NCBI RefSeq assembly: GCF_040546585.1
Contig: NZ_JBEPOC010000001.1
Coordinates: 2,418,001 to 2,482,000, forward strand
Length of the DNA: 64,000 bases
Direction: 5' to 3'
Origin: Marmoricola sp. OAE513
GTDB lineage: Bacteria; Actinomycetota; Actinomycetes; Propionibacteriales; Nocardioidaceae
In this document: in pieces, positions 24,288 to 31,882 of the stretch
Layout: every line of letters begins with the position of its first letter
Position numbering within the stretch: position 1 is the first letter of the stretch
Translations under genes and position numbers: made by a program
Notes under the pieces: generated by a model
The model's input: only the letters and a program-made list of their open reading frames with translations
The model's database searches: none
Told to the model about the DNA's origin: nothing

Positions 24288-24860
24288 ATGAACGCTCACG
24301 ACCCGGCCGAGCTCTGGATCGTCCGGCACGGCGAGACCGAGTGGAGCGCCGCCGGTCGGCACACGTCGCGCACCGAGCTGCCGCTGACGGCTGTGGGGGA
24401 GGAGACGGCCCGCGGTCTGGCTGGTCGTCTCGCCGAGACGTCGTTCGACCTGGTCCTGGCCAGTCCTCGCGAGCGGGCCCGCCGTACGGCGGAGCTCGCA
24501 GGGTTCCCCGACGTCGAGGTCGATCCCGACCTGGCCGAGTGGGACTACGGCGACTACGAGGGCATCACCACGACCGAGATCCGGGCAACGGTCCCCGGGT
24601 GGACCGTCTGGTCGCACCCGTGTCCCGGCGGTGAGGACGCGGCGGCCGTGGGCGCCCGACTCGACCGGGTGGTCGCGCGAGCGCGGAAGCACGGCGGGCG
24701 GACTCTCGTCTTCGGGCACGGTCACGCCTCCCGGGCGCTGGCTGCCCGGTGGCTCGGGGAGCCGGTGGCCCAGGGACGGCTGTTCCGGTTGGACACCGCC
24801 ACCGTGTCGGTCCTCGGGTACGAGCGGGAGACACCCGTGGTCCTGCGCTGGAACGCCTGA
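24288..24860 (+). CDS. Histidine phosphatase (phosphoglycerate-mutase superfamily)
   Basis: A 190-residue branch of the histidine phosphatase superfamily. The phospho-acceptor motif LWIVRHGETEWS is at about 9-20, with ASPRERARRTAEL, the acid LAEWDYGDYEG, and the second catalytic His in VFGHGHASRALAARW. It lacks features of a dedicated glycolytic mutase and is likely a small-molecule phosphatase. It lies upstream of a REP-rich spacer. Confidence 0.88.
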   Translation: MNAHDPAELWIVRHGETEWSAAGRHTSRTELPLTAVGEETARGLAGRLAETSFDLVLASPRERARRTAELAGFPDVEVDPDLAEWDYGDYEGITTTEIRATVPGWTVWSHPCPGGEDAAAVGARLDRVVARARKHGGRTLVFGHGHASRALAARWLGEPVAQGRLFRLDTATVSVLGYERETPVVLRWNA

Positions 24861-24869
24861 GCTGCACCC

Positions 24870-25078
24870 CGTCGTCCAGCCTGCAGCCCGGTCGTCGAGC
24901 GTGCAGTCCGGTCGTCGAGCGTGCAGTCCGGTCGTCGAGCTTGCCGAGACGTGGTGAGCCGCGCGGTGACTCACCCCATCTCGGCAAGCTCGATGACCGG
25001 GGGTTTGGCGGGCTCGATGACCGGTGGCTCGGCAGGCTCGATGACCGGGGGTTTGCCGGCACGTTCGATGACCGGCTC
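24870..25078. repeat. Cluster of REP-like inverted units around a 71-bp palindrome
   Basis: The 240-bp spacer after the histidine phosphatase is repetitive. Three 20-bp head-to-tail units containing CGGTCGTCGAGC (24889-24940) are followed by a near-perfect palindrome at 24929-24999 (21-bp arms with one mismatch, inner GGTGAG/CTCACC). Mirror-image GCTCGATGACCGG units follow to 25078. No protein is supported here. Similar CGAGCTTGCCGAG-type arms occur in other spacers of the window. Confidence 0.75.
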
Positions 25079-25099
25079 GAAGCGCACTACTCTCGACTC

Positions 25100-25729
25100 G
25101 TGGTGCTCGCGGCTTCATGCCCCCGGTGCACGTCGACGATCACTGACGCCGGCGGTCTGTACGCCTGCTCGGTGCACGGCAGCATCCACCCGCTGTGGCG
25201 CCCCGAGGTCGCCGACTACGACACCTTCGCCGAGCTCGTCAGCCGCAGCGACCTGCCGACCTACCTGCCCTGGCCGATGAGCCCGGGCTGGTCGATCTCC
25301 GACTTCGGCTGCGTCGCCGGCGAGGGCAAGACCTCGGCAACCGTGACCACGACCGTGGGCACCAGCGACCTCGACGGACCGGTCGAGGTCACGGTGATCT
25401 CCGAGGACCCGGGCGTCGGCCTGGGCGCCCGCTGCGCCGGCACGGCGTACGACGACCCCGGCGAGCAGATCGGGGTCGGCCCGCACGCGATCAACGTCCG
25501 CGCCGCCGGACACTCGGTGCGGATGTGGGCGGTGGACTCCTCGCTCGAGGACGACCTGCTCGCCAAGGCGGTGTTCGCCGGCGAGGCCGACGGCCGTTGG
25601 CTCTGGTTGGTCATCCGACCGGCCTCGGCGGCCCTGTTGCTGCGCGACGAGTGGCTGCTCGCCGACGTCACCGGGTTCGGTCCCGAGGCGCTGGAGATGC
25701 CGTTCGGGGGCACCAAGCCCGGCTGGTAG
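25100..25729 (+). CDS. DUF6758-like zinc-ribbon protein
   Basis: A 209-residue protein with an N-terminal zinc ribbon (CPRC...YACSVHGSIHPLW), then YLPWPMSPGWSISDFGCVAGEG and EDPGVGLGARCAGTAYDDPG. These features match an actinobacterial family I recall as DUF6758; function is unknown. GTG 25100 or 25103 starts the protein; neither has a clear ribosome site, perhaps because the promoter lies in the upstream REP cluster. The C-terminal half is beta-rich. The stop is 6 bp before copy A of the marC-derived repeat. Confidence 0.7.
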   Translation: MVLAASCPRCTSTITDAGGLYACSVHGSIHPLWRPEVADYDTFAELVSRSDLPTYLPWPMSPGWSISDFGCVAGEGKTSATVTTTVGTSDLDGPVEVTVISEDPGVGLGARCAGTAYDDPGEQIGVGPHAINVRAAGHSVRMWAVDSSLEDDLLAKAVFAGEADGRWLWLVIRPASAALLLRDEWLLADVTGFGPEALEMPFGGTKPGW

Positions 25730-25734
25730 CGCAG

Positions 25735-25786
25735 GGGCCTCCGGGCACTAGTCCTGCCGGGAGGAATGAGTGCTGCTCACCGACGT
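25735..25786. repeat. Direct repeat A: degenerate copy of the marC 5' end
   Basis: Fifty-two bases match 27285-27336 at 47 positions (start GGGCCTCCGGGCACTAGTC, end GTGCTGCTCACCGA). The downstream copy spans the marC start codon and first codons; this copy has lost the ATG. With copy B it brackets the island. Confidence 0.85.
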
Positions 25787-25904
25787 GCATGCAACCAAAG
25801 GCGCCCCTCCATTCTAGCGGGGACACTTGCCTGCGGCGGGAGCGATGGAGAGCGCACTCAGCGGAACGCCTGACCTCGTCGGAGGTAGTCCTTTTGCTGT
25901 ACGA

Positions 25905-25942
25905 GAAACGCCCCGGCCTCCCTCAGCAGAGCCGGGCGTTTC
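25905..25942 (-). terminator. Terminator hairpin of the island genes
   Basis: GAAACGCCCCGGC (25905-25917) pairs with GCCGGGCGTTTC (25931-25942), one base bulged. On the minus strand it follows the stop of the 25962 gene by 20 bp and leads into GTTTCTCGT. Confidence 0.65.
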
Positions 25943-25961
25943 GCTCGATGAAGATGGGCAA

Positions 25962-26414
25962 TCAATCGCCCTTCTGGGCCGACTCAGCCCACCCAGCGAG
26001 GAACGTGCCGATCCTGGTTTTCCCGTCGGCCGCGTAGACGGGGACGATCAACTGTCCCTTGTCGTCGAGCAGGTCCCGCGTTCGTCGTGCTGCTTCTTCT
26101 GGGCTCGCCGCCGGTTCAGCAGGGCCTTCGAGGTCGCTTCGATAGATGTAACCACGTTTGCCGTTGTCGGCCGTTGCTGCGATCAGCGTCGGCGGCACCG
26201 TCCCGAGCCTCTGCTCGCCCAACGTGTCGCCTGATGCATTGGTTGGGTAGTCAGCGGGCGCCAAAGGCTGCTGGGCAGCCTGGGAAGTCGCGGCCGGGGC
26301 TGCTGTAACCGAGTCTCCGGACGCAAGGGCCCAAGCGCCCATGCCACACGCAACGCCCGTGGCACCAGCTATGGCGATCATGGTCAGGCTTCGCCGCTTC
26401 GAGATATTCGGCAT
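25962..26414 (-). CDS. Secreted protein of unknown function, island gene 2
   Basis: A 150-residue protein with a signal peptide (MPNISKRRSLTMIAIAGATGV, hydrophobic to about 32). The mature region contains YPTNASGDTLGEQ, LIAATADNGKRGYIYRSDLEG, SPEEAARRTRDLLDDKGQ and a C-terminal IPVYAADGKTRIGTFLAG-like strand (VPVYAADGKTRIGTFLAG). Proteins with this NGK-GY-(Y/V)...PVY-DG-T-IG pattern occur as secreted hypotheticals in streptomycetes, from memory; no function is known to me. Codon choice is less GC-biased than in neighbouring genes. It is 19 bp downstream of the other island gene. Confidence 0.7.
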   Translation of the reverse strand: MPNISKRRSLTMIAIAGATGVACGMGAWALASGDSVTAAPAATSQAAQQPLAPADYPTNASGDTLGEQRLGTVPPTLIAATADNGKRGYIYRSDLEGPAEPAASPEEAARRTRDLLDDKGQLIVPVYAADGKTRIGTFLAGWAESAQKGD

Positions 26415-26433
26415 GAGTCCAGCTCCTCTGGTG

Positions 26434-26928
26434 CTAGTTGAAGTTCAGGTTGGGCGACTGGGTCTGCGCCGCCATGTAAAGGGTGGTTGCGGGGTCGTAC
26501 TTCAGGTGCACGGAGTACGAGTACCAGGCGTCGCCGGAGCTCTTTCTGCAGTTCGTCGACGACAAGGCGGCGACGTGCCACCGCCAGTCGGCGGTAGTCG
26601 TAGTCGAGTAGATGTAGCCCGGGGTGTTGCCGCAGCCGTACCCGGTTGTCGCGTCCACGAGTGACAAACTCGCGGCCAAGCGGCCTTCGCCGACCGCATG
26701 ACTAGCATTTCCCACATTGCAGCCGCCAGAATCCGTGACGTTGTAAACCCTTGTTTCTCCGTCTTTCGCGGTGTTATCGATCGACGCTCGACCGTAGCCG
26801 CACGAGACTCCTGAGTGCCCGATGTACTTCCAATTGGCGAACGCGGTCGCGGCAAAGGCGGCCGGCGCTACGACGCCTCCGATGAAGAAGGCCAACACTG
26901 ACGCCAAGACAACGTTGCGTGGGGACAT
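26434..26928 (-). CDS. Secreted cysteine-containing protein of unknown function, island gene 1
   Basis: A 164-residue protein. The start at 26928 gives a clean signal peptide (MSPRNVVLASVLAFFIGG to AFA at about 27). The mature part has four cysteines (SCGYG, GCNVG, GCGNT, NCRKS) that could make two disulfides, many aromatic residues (DWRWHV, WYSYSVHLKY) and an Asn/Ser-rich tail. A longer frame upstream lacks a ribosome site. I do not recognise the family. A secreted bacteriocin-like or phage-related role is only speculation. It is probably co-transcribed with the 25962 gene. Confidence 0.6.
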   Translation of the reverse strand: MSPRNVVLASVLAFFIGGVVAPAAFAATAFANWKYIGHSGVSCGYGRASIDNTAKDGETRVYNVTDSGGCNVGNASHAVGEGRLAASLSLVDATTGYGCGNTPGYIYSTTTTADWRWHVAALSSTNCRKSSGDAWYSYSVHLKYDPATTLYMAAQTQSPNLNFN

Positions 26929-27114
26929 AGATTCAGGGAACCACCGGTCCTGAAAGTCCACCAGTCCCGTTGTGATCGGCTGTGGAAAACGCACCGGTAC
27001 GCTAATTCCGATGGGGAGCGGCCAGAGCCTCAGGCTCAGCAGCTGTCAGCCTGACCCGAGCCACAGGTTCACGGGTTGGGAACGAAACAGGTATGCAAGT
27101 GCCCACATTCTTAT

Positions 27115-27150
27115 GACTGCCTTGGGTGCCAATGTCACCCAAGGGCAGTC
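27115..27150. terminator. Hairpin near the marC-proximal edge of the island
   Basis: GACTGCCTTGGGTG pairs with CACCCAAGGGCAGTC with one bulge. It lies in the 350-bp gene-free stretch 26929-27284, where I otherwise see only possible promoter sequence for the minus-strand island genes. Confidence 0.5.
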
Positions 27151-27284
27151 GTCCTTCTGGGCGGAATCGTCGCGTGTCGGTCGCGCCCGTACCGTCCCGC
27201 AGCATGCGGAACCCCGCGCGACGACTCCGAGAGCTCGCAGACGTGAAGTTAGTCTGGCGCGAGCGCCGCCTACATCGAGTCCGC

Positions 27285-27336
27285 GGGCCTCCGGGCACTA
27301 GTCTTGCCGGATGGAATGGGTGCTGCTCACCGAGGT
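27285..27336. repeat. Direct repeat B: intact marC 5' end
   Basis: Partner of 25735-25786 (47 of 52 identical). It includes the 26 bases before the marC ATG and the first nine codons. Confidence 0.85.
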
Positions 27337-27916
27337 CTTCGTGACCTTGTTCGTGATCATGGACCCCGTCGGCATGGTGCCGATCTTCCTCTCGCTGACC
27401 GGCGGCCGTTCGCCGCAGATGGCACGGCGCCTGGCTGCTCAGGCCGTGCTCGTCTCGTTCGGCGTGATCAGCGCGTTCGCGTTCTTCGGCCAGCAGATCC
27501 TGGCCTACCTGCACATCTCCCTGCCCGCGTTGCAGGGCGCCGGCGGTCTGCTGCTGCTCCTGGTGGCGCTGGAGCTGCTGACCGGCAAGGAGAGCGAGCC
27601 GACTGCGGCGCTGGAGACCAACATCGCGCTGGTGCCGCTCGGTACGCCGCTGCTCGCCGGCCCCGGTGCCATCGTCGCCACGATGGTGTTCAGCAAGTCC
27701 GTCGACACCTGGGCGGACTTCGCCGCCGTGGCGCTCGGTGTGGTCGGGGTGCACGTCGCCATCTGGCTGGCGCTGCGCTACTCGCTGCCGATCCTGCGCC
27801 TGATCCGGGTCAGCGGCGTCATGCTCGTCACCCGGATCGCCGGCCTGCTGCTCTCGGCGATCGCGGTTCAGATGGTGGCCGACTCGGTGCGCGCCTTCAT
27901 CGAGGGCAAGGGCTGA
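27311..27916 (+). CDS. MarC-family integral membrane protein
   Basis: A 201-residue, six-helix protein. The MarC/UPF0056 hallmarks are FVIMDPVGMVPIFLSL near residues 14-29 and LVPLGTPLLAGPGAIVATMV around 106-125. Once linked to multiple antibiotic resistance, the family is now of unknown transport function. Its start region is the right-hand repeat of the island at 25735-27336, so its natural promoter has been displaced or replaced. The reading frame is intact. Confidence 0.9.
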   Translation: MEWVLLTEVFVTLFVIMDPVGMVPIFLSLTGGRSPQMARRLAAQAVLVSFGVISAFAFFGQQILAYLHISLPALQGAGGLLLLLVALELLTGKESEPTAALETNIALVPLGTPLLAGPGAIVATMVFSKSVDTWADFAAVALGVVGVHVAIWLALRYSLPILRLIRVSGVMLVTRIAGLLLSAIAVQMVADSVRAFIEGKG

Positions 27917-27952
27917 AGATTTCGAGGCAAGCGCTGCGCGCCTGCACCTCAA
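27917..27952. terminator. Bidirectional hairpin between marC and the SDR gene
   Basis: The 36-bp convergent spacer folds as GATTTCGAGGCAAGCG against CGCGCCTGCACCTCAATC, with a few mismatches. Placement between two convergent stops suggests a shared terminator. Confidence 0.5.
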
Positions 27953-28726
27953 TCAACGGCGGCCGAAGCTCTGGAACCGCTGCAGCAACCCGCTCGGCAC
28001 GTACTTCGCGCCGGTGACGATCGCCTTGTAGCGAAGCGTCGGGATACTGATCGCCTTGCCGGCGTCTAGGTCGGCCATCGCCGCGGTGACGAACTCCTCG
28101 ACGTCGAGCCAGAGGAAGTCGGGAGCCGAGTCGCGACCGACGTCCATCCGCTCGTGGAACTCGGTGCGCACGAAGCCCGGGCACAGCGCCATCACGTGCA
28201 CGCCCTGGGGGCCGTACTCGTTGTGCGCCCACTCGCTGAACTTGGTCACGTACGCCTTGGCGGCCGAGTACGTGCCGCGGGGCAGGTAGCCGGCCACCGA
28301 GGAGACGTTCACGATCTTGCCGAAGCCGCGCTCGACCATCGGGCCCAGGGCAGCGTGCGTCAGCCGCATCGGCGCGACCACGAGCACGTCGAGGTGGGCC
28401 TGCTCGGCCTCGAGGTCGTTGTCGAGGAACTTGCCCTTGAGACCGAACCCGGCGTTGTTGACCAGCAGGTCGATCGGGCGGGACCCGTCGGCCAGGCGGG
28501 CCTCGACGGCGGCGAGCGACTCCCGGTCGGTCAGGTCGGCGGCGATCACCTCGGTGCTGACGCCGTGGGCGGCGCTCAGCTCGTCGGCGACCTCCTTGAG
28601 GCGCACCTCGTTGCGGGCGACCAGGACCAGGTCCGTCCCGCGGGCGGCCAGCTGGCGGGCGATCTCGAGGCCGATCCCCGCGGAGGGGCCGGTGATCAGG
28701 GCGGAGGTGATCTGCTGCTGCGACAT
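27953..28726 (-). CDS. Short-chain dehydrogenase/reductase (SDR)
   Basis: A 257-residue classical SDR. The cofactor motif TGPSAGIGLEIA is at about 12-23, with LLVNNAGFG, and catalytic Ser/Tyr/Lys are in NVSSVAG...YSAAKAYV. The acidic residue after the second strand is missing (LVARNE), which suits NADP(H). ATG 28726 is preferred to 28738. The substrate is unknown. It is divergent from the ParA gene. Confidence 0.9.
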   Translation of the reverse strand: MSQQQITSALITGPSAGIGLEIARQLAARGTDLVLVARNEVRLKEVADELSAAHGVSTEVIAADLTDRESLAAVEARLADGSRPIDLLVNNAGFGLKGKFLDNDLEAEQAHLDVLVVAPMRLTHAALGPMVERGFGKIVNVSSVAGYLPRGTYSAAKAYVTKFSEWAHNEYGPQGVHVMALCPGFVRTEFHERMDVGRDSAPDFLWLDVEEFVTAAMADLDAGKAISIPTLRYKAIVTGAKYVPSGLLQRFQSFGRR

Positions 28727-28788
28727 ACGGCACAGCATTCACGGGCGATGTCGGCGCAGGCAAGGGGCGGCTGGCATGATGGACCGTG

Positions 28789-29553
28789 ATGTCCACGACC
28801 CGCGTGATCGCCGTTGCCAACCAGAAGGGTGGCGTGGCGAAGACGACCACAGTTGCCTCCCTGGGCACGGCCCTCGCCGAGCTCGGTCAGCGAGTGCTGC
28901 TCGTGGACCTGGACCCGCAGGCCTGCCTGACGTTCAGCCTCGGGATCGACCCGGAAGACCTGGAGCTCTCGGTCCACCACGTGATGACCAAGGGCGTGCC
29001 GGTCACCGAGGTCCTGGCCACCACCGAGGACGGCGTCGACCTGCTCCCCGCGACCATCGAGCTGGCCCGGGCCGAAGCCGACCTGCTGACCCGCACCGGC
29101 CGCGAGTACGTGATCCGCTCGGTCGTCGAGGAGCTCGACGGCGAGTACGACTGGGTCCTGCTGGACTGCCCGCCCTCGCTCGGCGTGCTGACCGTGGCGG
29201 CCCTGACGGCCGCGACCGGTGTCCTCATCCCGTTGCAGTGCGAGACGCTCTCGCACCGCGGCGTCGGTCAGCTGCTCGACACCGTCCACGACGTCCGTCG
29301 GTTCACCAACCGTGAGCTCGAGGTCTGGGGCGTCCTGCCCACGTTGTTCGACGGACGCACCACGCACGCGCGGGCGGTCCTGGAGAACATCGCCGAGGCC
29401 TACGACCTGACCGTCGTCGAACCGCCGATCCCCAAGTCGATCCGGTTCGCCGAGGCCCCCGCAGCAGGTCGTTCGATCCTCAGCACGGCGTCCGGCAACA
29501 AGGGTGCCGAGGCCTACCGAACGGTCGCAGCCAACCTGCTCGCGCGAGGCTGA
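28789..29553 (+). CDS. ParA/Soj-family ATPase
   Basis: A 254-residue P-loop ATPase with a deviant Walker A (NQKGGVAKTT, Lys13 and Lys18), Walker A' aspartate in VLLVDLDPQACLTF, and Walker B LLDCPPSLGVL. There is no parB or parS beside it, so it is an orphan ParA-like protein that may position some cargo other than the chromosome. A Soj-like gene occupies the same neighbourhood in mycobacteria (Rv3213c, from memory). ATG 28789 directly follows an in-frame GTG. It is followed 7 bp later by the L,D-transpeptidase. Confidence 0.9.
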   Translation: MSTTRVIAVANQKGGVAKTTTVASLGTALAELGQRVLLVDLDPQACLTFSLGIDPEDLELSVHHVMTKGVPVTEVLATTEDGVDLLPATIELARAEADLLTRTGREYVIRSVVEELDGEYDWVLLDCPPSLGVLTVAALTAATGVLIPLQCETLSHRGVGQLLDTVHDVRRFTNRELEVWGVLPTLFDGRTTHARAVLENIAEAYDLTVVEPPIPKSIRFAEAPAAGRSILSTASGNKGAEAYRTVAANLLARG

Positions 29554-29559
29554 TCGACG

Positions 29560-30279
29560 ATGTCCAAGCACCGCCTCGAGCCCCCGCCGCAGGTCCGCCC
29601 GCGGGTGGGCCGGATGGTGGCAGCGACGGTAGCGCTCGCCGTCACGGGGGTCGCCATGCTCAGCGGCATGGGGCTGATCAACCTCGACGGCGGGCCGGTG
29701 CAGGCGAATGCCGCCCGGGCTGCCGGCACTCCGACCAACCCGGCCAGCGGCATCGGGTCGGCGCCGGCCGAGGCCGACGCTGCGGCCCCGAAGGCTCCGG
29801 CCGTCCCGTCGAGCACGCCGCTGCCGTCGAGCACGCCGACCAAGGCGGCCAAGAAGGTTGAGGCGCCGTCGAGCACTGCCGTGCCGGTGTCGTCGGGGAA
29901 CGGTCGCCGGGTGGTGTTCTCGATCAGTGACCAGCGGGTGTGGTTGGTCAGCGCGAAGAACGCCACCGTCTCGACGTACCTGGTCTCCGGCAGCGTGACC
30001 GACAACCTCAAGCCCGGCCGGTACGACGTCTACTCCCGCTCACGCTGGGCGGTCGGCATCGACGACTCCGGCGTGATGCAGTACTTCGTCCGTTTCACCC
30101 ACGGCAAGAACGCCCCGATCGGCTTCCACAGCATCCCCACCAAGAACGGCAAGGCGCTGCAGACCGAGTCGCAGCTGGGTACTCCTCAGTCGCACGGGTG
30201 CATCCGCCAGCGCCTCCAGGACGCCGTACGGATGTGGGACTTCGCCCAGGAAGGCACCGACGTGGTCGTGGTCGCCTAG
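29560..30279 (+). CDS. Exported L,D-transpeptidase (YkuD domain)
   Basis: A 239-residue protein. It has an N-terminal membrane segment (about 23-42, MVAATVALAVTGVAMLSGMG), a low-complexity Ala/Pro/Ser linker with SSTP repeats, then a YkuD domain (about 112-239). The catalytic motif is SHGCIR with Cys214, and a conserved His is in IGFHSIP. It forms 3-3 peptidoglycan cross-links or attaches proteins to the wall. It is co-oriented with the ParA gene 7 bp upstream. Its stop directly abuts the convergent helicase stop. Confidence 0.92.
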   Translation: MSKHRLEPPPQVRPRVGRMVAATVALAVTGVAMLSGMGLINLDGGPVQANAARAAGTPTNPASGIGSAPAEADAAAPKAPAVPSSTPLPSSTPTKAAKKVEAPSSTAVPVSSGNGRRVVFSISDQRVWLVSAKNATVSTYLVSGSVTDNLKPGRYDVYSRSRWAVGIDDSGVMQYFVRFTHGKNAPIGFHSIPTKNGKALQTESQLGTPQSHGCIRQRLQDAVRMWDFAQEGTDVVVVA

Positions 30280-31809
30280 CTACTCGGCAGCGGCCGGAGC
30301 GGCCCCGCCGCCACCACCGCGGGTACGCCGACGGTTCCGGCTGCGACGCGGCTTGGCCTCGCCCTCGGCAGCGGGAGCAGCAGCACCCGCGGAACGGCCC
30401 TCGCCACGGGAGCGCCCGCGGTTCCCGCCGTCACGGCCACCCTCGCGACCGCCGCCGCTGCGACCCCGGCCGCCGCCACCGCGGTCGTCCTTGCGGGGCT
30501 GGCGCTCGATGACGACCTGGCCCTCGGGGATGACGCGACCCTTGGTGCCCGGCGCGATGCCCATGTCGTGGAAGAAGTGCTCGGAGCTGGAGTAGGTCTC
30601 GGCCGGCTCGTCGAACGGCAGGTCGAGCGCCTTGTTGATCATCTTCCAGCGGTGCAGGTCCGCCCAGTCGACGAGCGTGACCGCGACACCGGTGGCGCCG
30701 GCACGGCCGGTACGACCGATCCGGTGGACGTAGGTCTTCTCGTCCTCGGGGCAGGTGTAGTTGATGACGTGGGTGACGCCGGAGACATCAATACCCCGTG
30801 CCGCGACGTCCGTCGCGACCAGGACGCGGAGCTTGCCGTCACGGAACTTGGCGAGCGCCTTCTCGCGAGCGGCCTGCGCCATGTCACCGTGCAGCGGGCT
30901 GGAGTCGAAGCCGCGCTCGGTGAGGTCGTCGGCAACGCGCTGCGACTGCCGCTTCGTACGGGTGAAGATGATCGTCAGTCCGGCGTCCTCGGCCTGCAGG
31001 ATCCGGCCGATCATCTCGGGCTTGTCCAGGTCGTGTGCCTGGTAGATGAACTGCGCGGTCGCCGGCACGGTCTGGTTGTCGTACGACGACTCCGCACGGA
31101 TGTTCATCGGGTGCCGCATGTGCGTGCGCGCCAGCGCCACGATCGCGGACGGCATCGTCGCCGAGAACAGCATCGTCTGCCGGGTCTCGGGGGTCTTCGC
31201 GAGCAGCCGCTCGACGTCCGGCAGGAAGCCCAGGTCGAGCATCTCGTCGGCCTCGTCGAGGACGAGGCTCTTGACGTGCGAGATGTCGAGGGCCTTGCGG
31301 TTCATCAGGTCGATGAGACGACCCGGGGTACCGACGACCACCTCGACACCTGTCTCGAGCGCCTCGAGCTGCGGCTCGTAGGGGACACCGCCGTACACGG
31401 TGAGGACGCGGATGCCCCGGTCGGCGCCGGCCAGCGTCAGGTCGCTGGAGACCTGGAGCGCGAGCTCGCGGGTCGGCGCGACGATGAGGGCCTGGGGCTT
31501 GCCGGGGGCGACCAGCGCCTCGAAGTCGGGGTCGTGCGGCGCGACGGAGCGCTGCAGCACCGGGATGCCGAACGCCAGCGTCTTGCCGGTGCCCGTGCGG
31601 GCCTGGCCGATCAGGTCGGTACCCATCAGGGCGACCGACAGGGTCATCTCCTGGATGGCGAAGGGGGTGGTGATGCCGCCGCGCTCGAGGGCATCGCAAA
31701 TCTCGGGGAGTACCCCGAGCTCTCGGAAGGTAGTCAGGATCTTGCCGTTCTGTGAATGAAGCAGTGAAGGCGCGGCTGCCTCCCCGTTCGCCTGAGCGGT
31801 GTCGTCCAG
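30280..31809 (-). CDS. rhlE: DEAD-box RNA helicase (RhlE-like), non-canonical start
   Basis: A DEAD-box helicase with motif I ARTGTGKT (about 70-77), LDEADEMLD (about 187) and SATMP. Conserved C-terminal motifs include ARGIDVSG and HRIGRTGRAG, followed by a Gly/Arg-rich RNA-binding tail. The first ATG in frame (31647) would cut off the conserved N-terminal FRELGVLPEIC...PFAIQ Q-motif. Upstream to the in-frame TAG near 31869 there is no ATG, GTG or TTG. The candidates are CTG 31809 (GGGGA six bases upstream, used here, 509 residues) and CTG 31737. A sequencing error or a genuine CUG start would both explain this. It is divergent from the ferritin-like gene. Confidence 0.88.
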   Translation of the reverse strand: MDDTAQANGEAAAPSLLHSQNGKILTTFRELGVLPEICDALERGGITTPFAIQEMTLSVALMGTDLIGQARTGTGKTLAFGIPVLQRSVAPHDPDFEALVAPGKPQALIVAPTRELALQVSSDLTLAGADRGIRVLTVYGGVPYEPQLEALETGVEVVVGTPGRLIDLMNRKALDISHVKSLVLDEADEMLDLGFLPDVERLLAKTPETRQTMLFSATMPSAIVALARTHMRHPMNIRAESSYDNQTVPATAQFIYQAHDLDKPEMIGRILQAEDAGLTIIFTRTKRQSQRVADDLTERGFDSSPLHGDMAQAAREKALAKFRDGKLRVLVATDVAARGIDVSGVTHVINYTCPEDEKTYVHRIGRTGRAGATGVAVTLVDWADLHRWKMINKALDLPFDEPAETYSSSEHFFHDMGIAPGTKGRVIPEGQVVIERQPRKDDRGGGGRGRSGGGREGGRDGGNRGRSRGEGRSAGAAAPAAEGEAKPRRSRNRRRTRGGGGGAAPAAAE

Positions 31810-31882
31810 GTGTGTTCCCCGGTCGTGTCCGGGCGCTGACGGGGGCCGTCTGCCGGCTCCAGTCTATCGGTACCCTCGCCCT

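Larger units (their letters stand above)
25787..27284. mobile_element. Small genomic island inserted at the marC 5' end
   Basis: About 1.5 kb between the two 52-bp repeats. It is visibly poorer in G/C than its neighbours (26701-26760 counts 30 G/C of 60) and carries two minus-strand genes for secreted proteins, plus hairpins. No integrase or transposase is present, so it is either a remnant or was moved by functions elsewhere. The bracketing repeats are as expected for site-specific integration into the marC start, or for a tandem duplication followed by replacement. Confidence 0.6.

Noticed and set aside
24749-25099. N-terminal extension of the zinc-ribbon gene through the REP cluster
   Set aside because: The extension translates repeat units and overlaps the histidine phosphatase; the family begins at CPRC.
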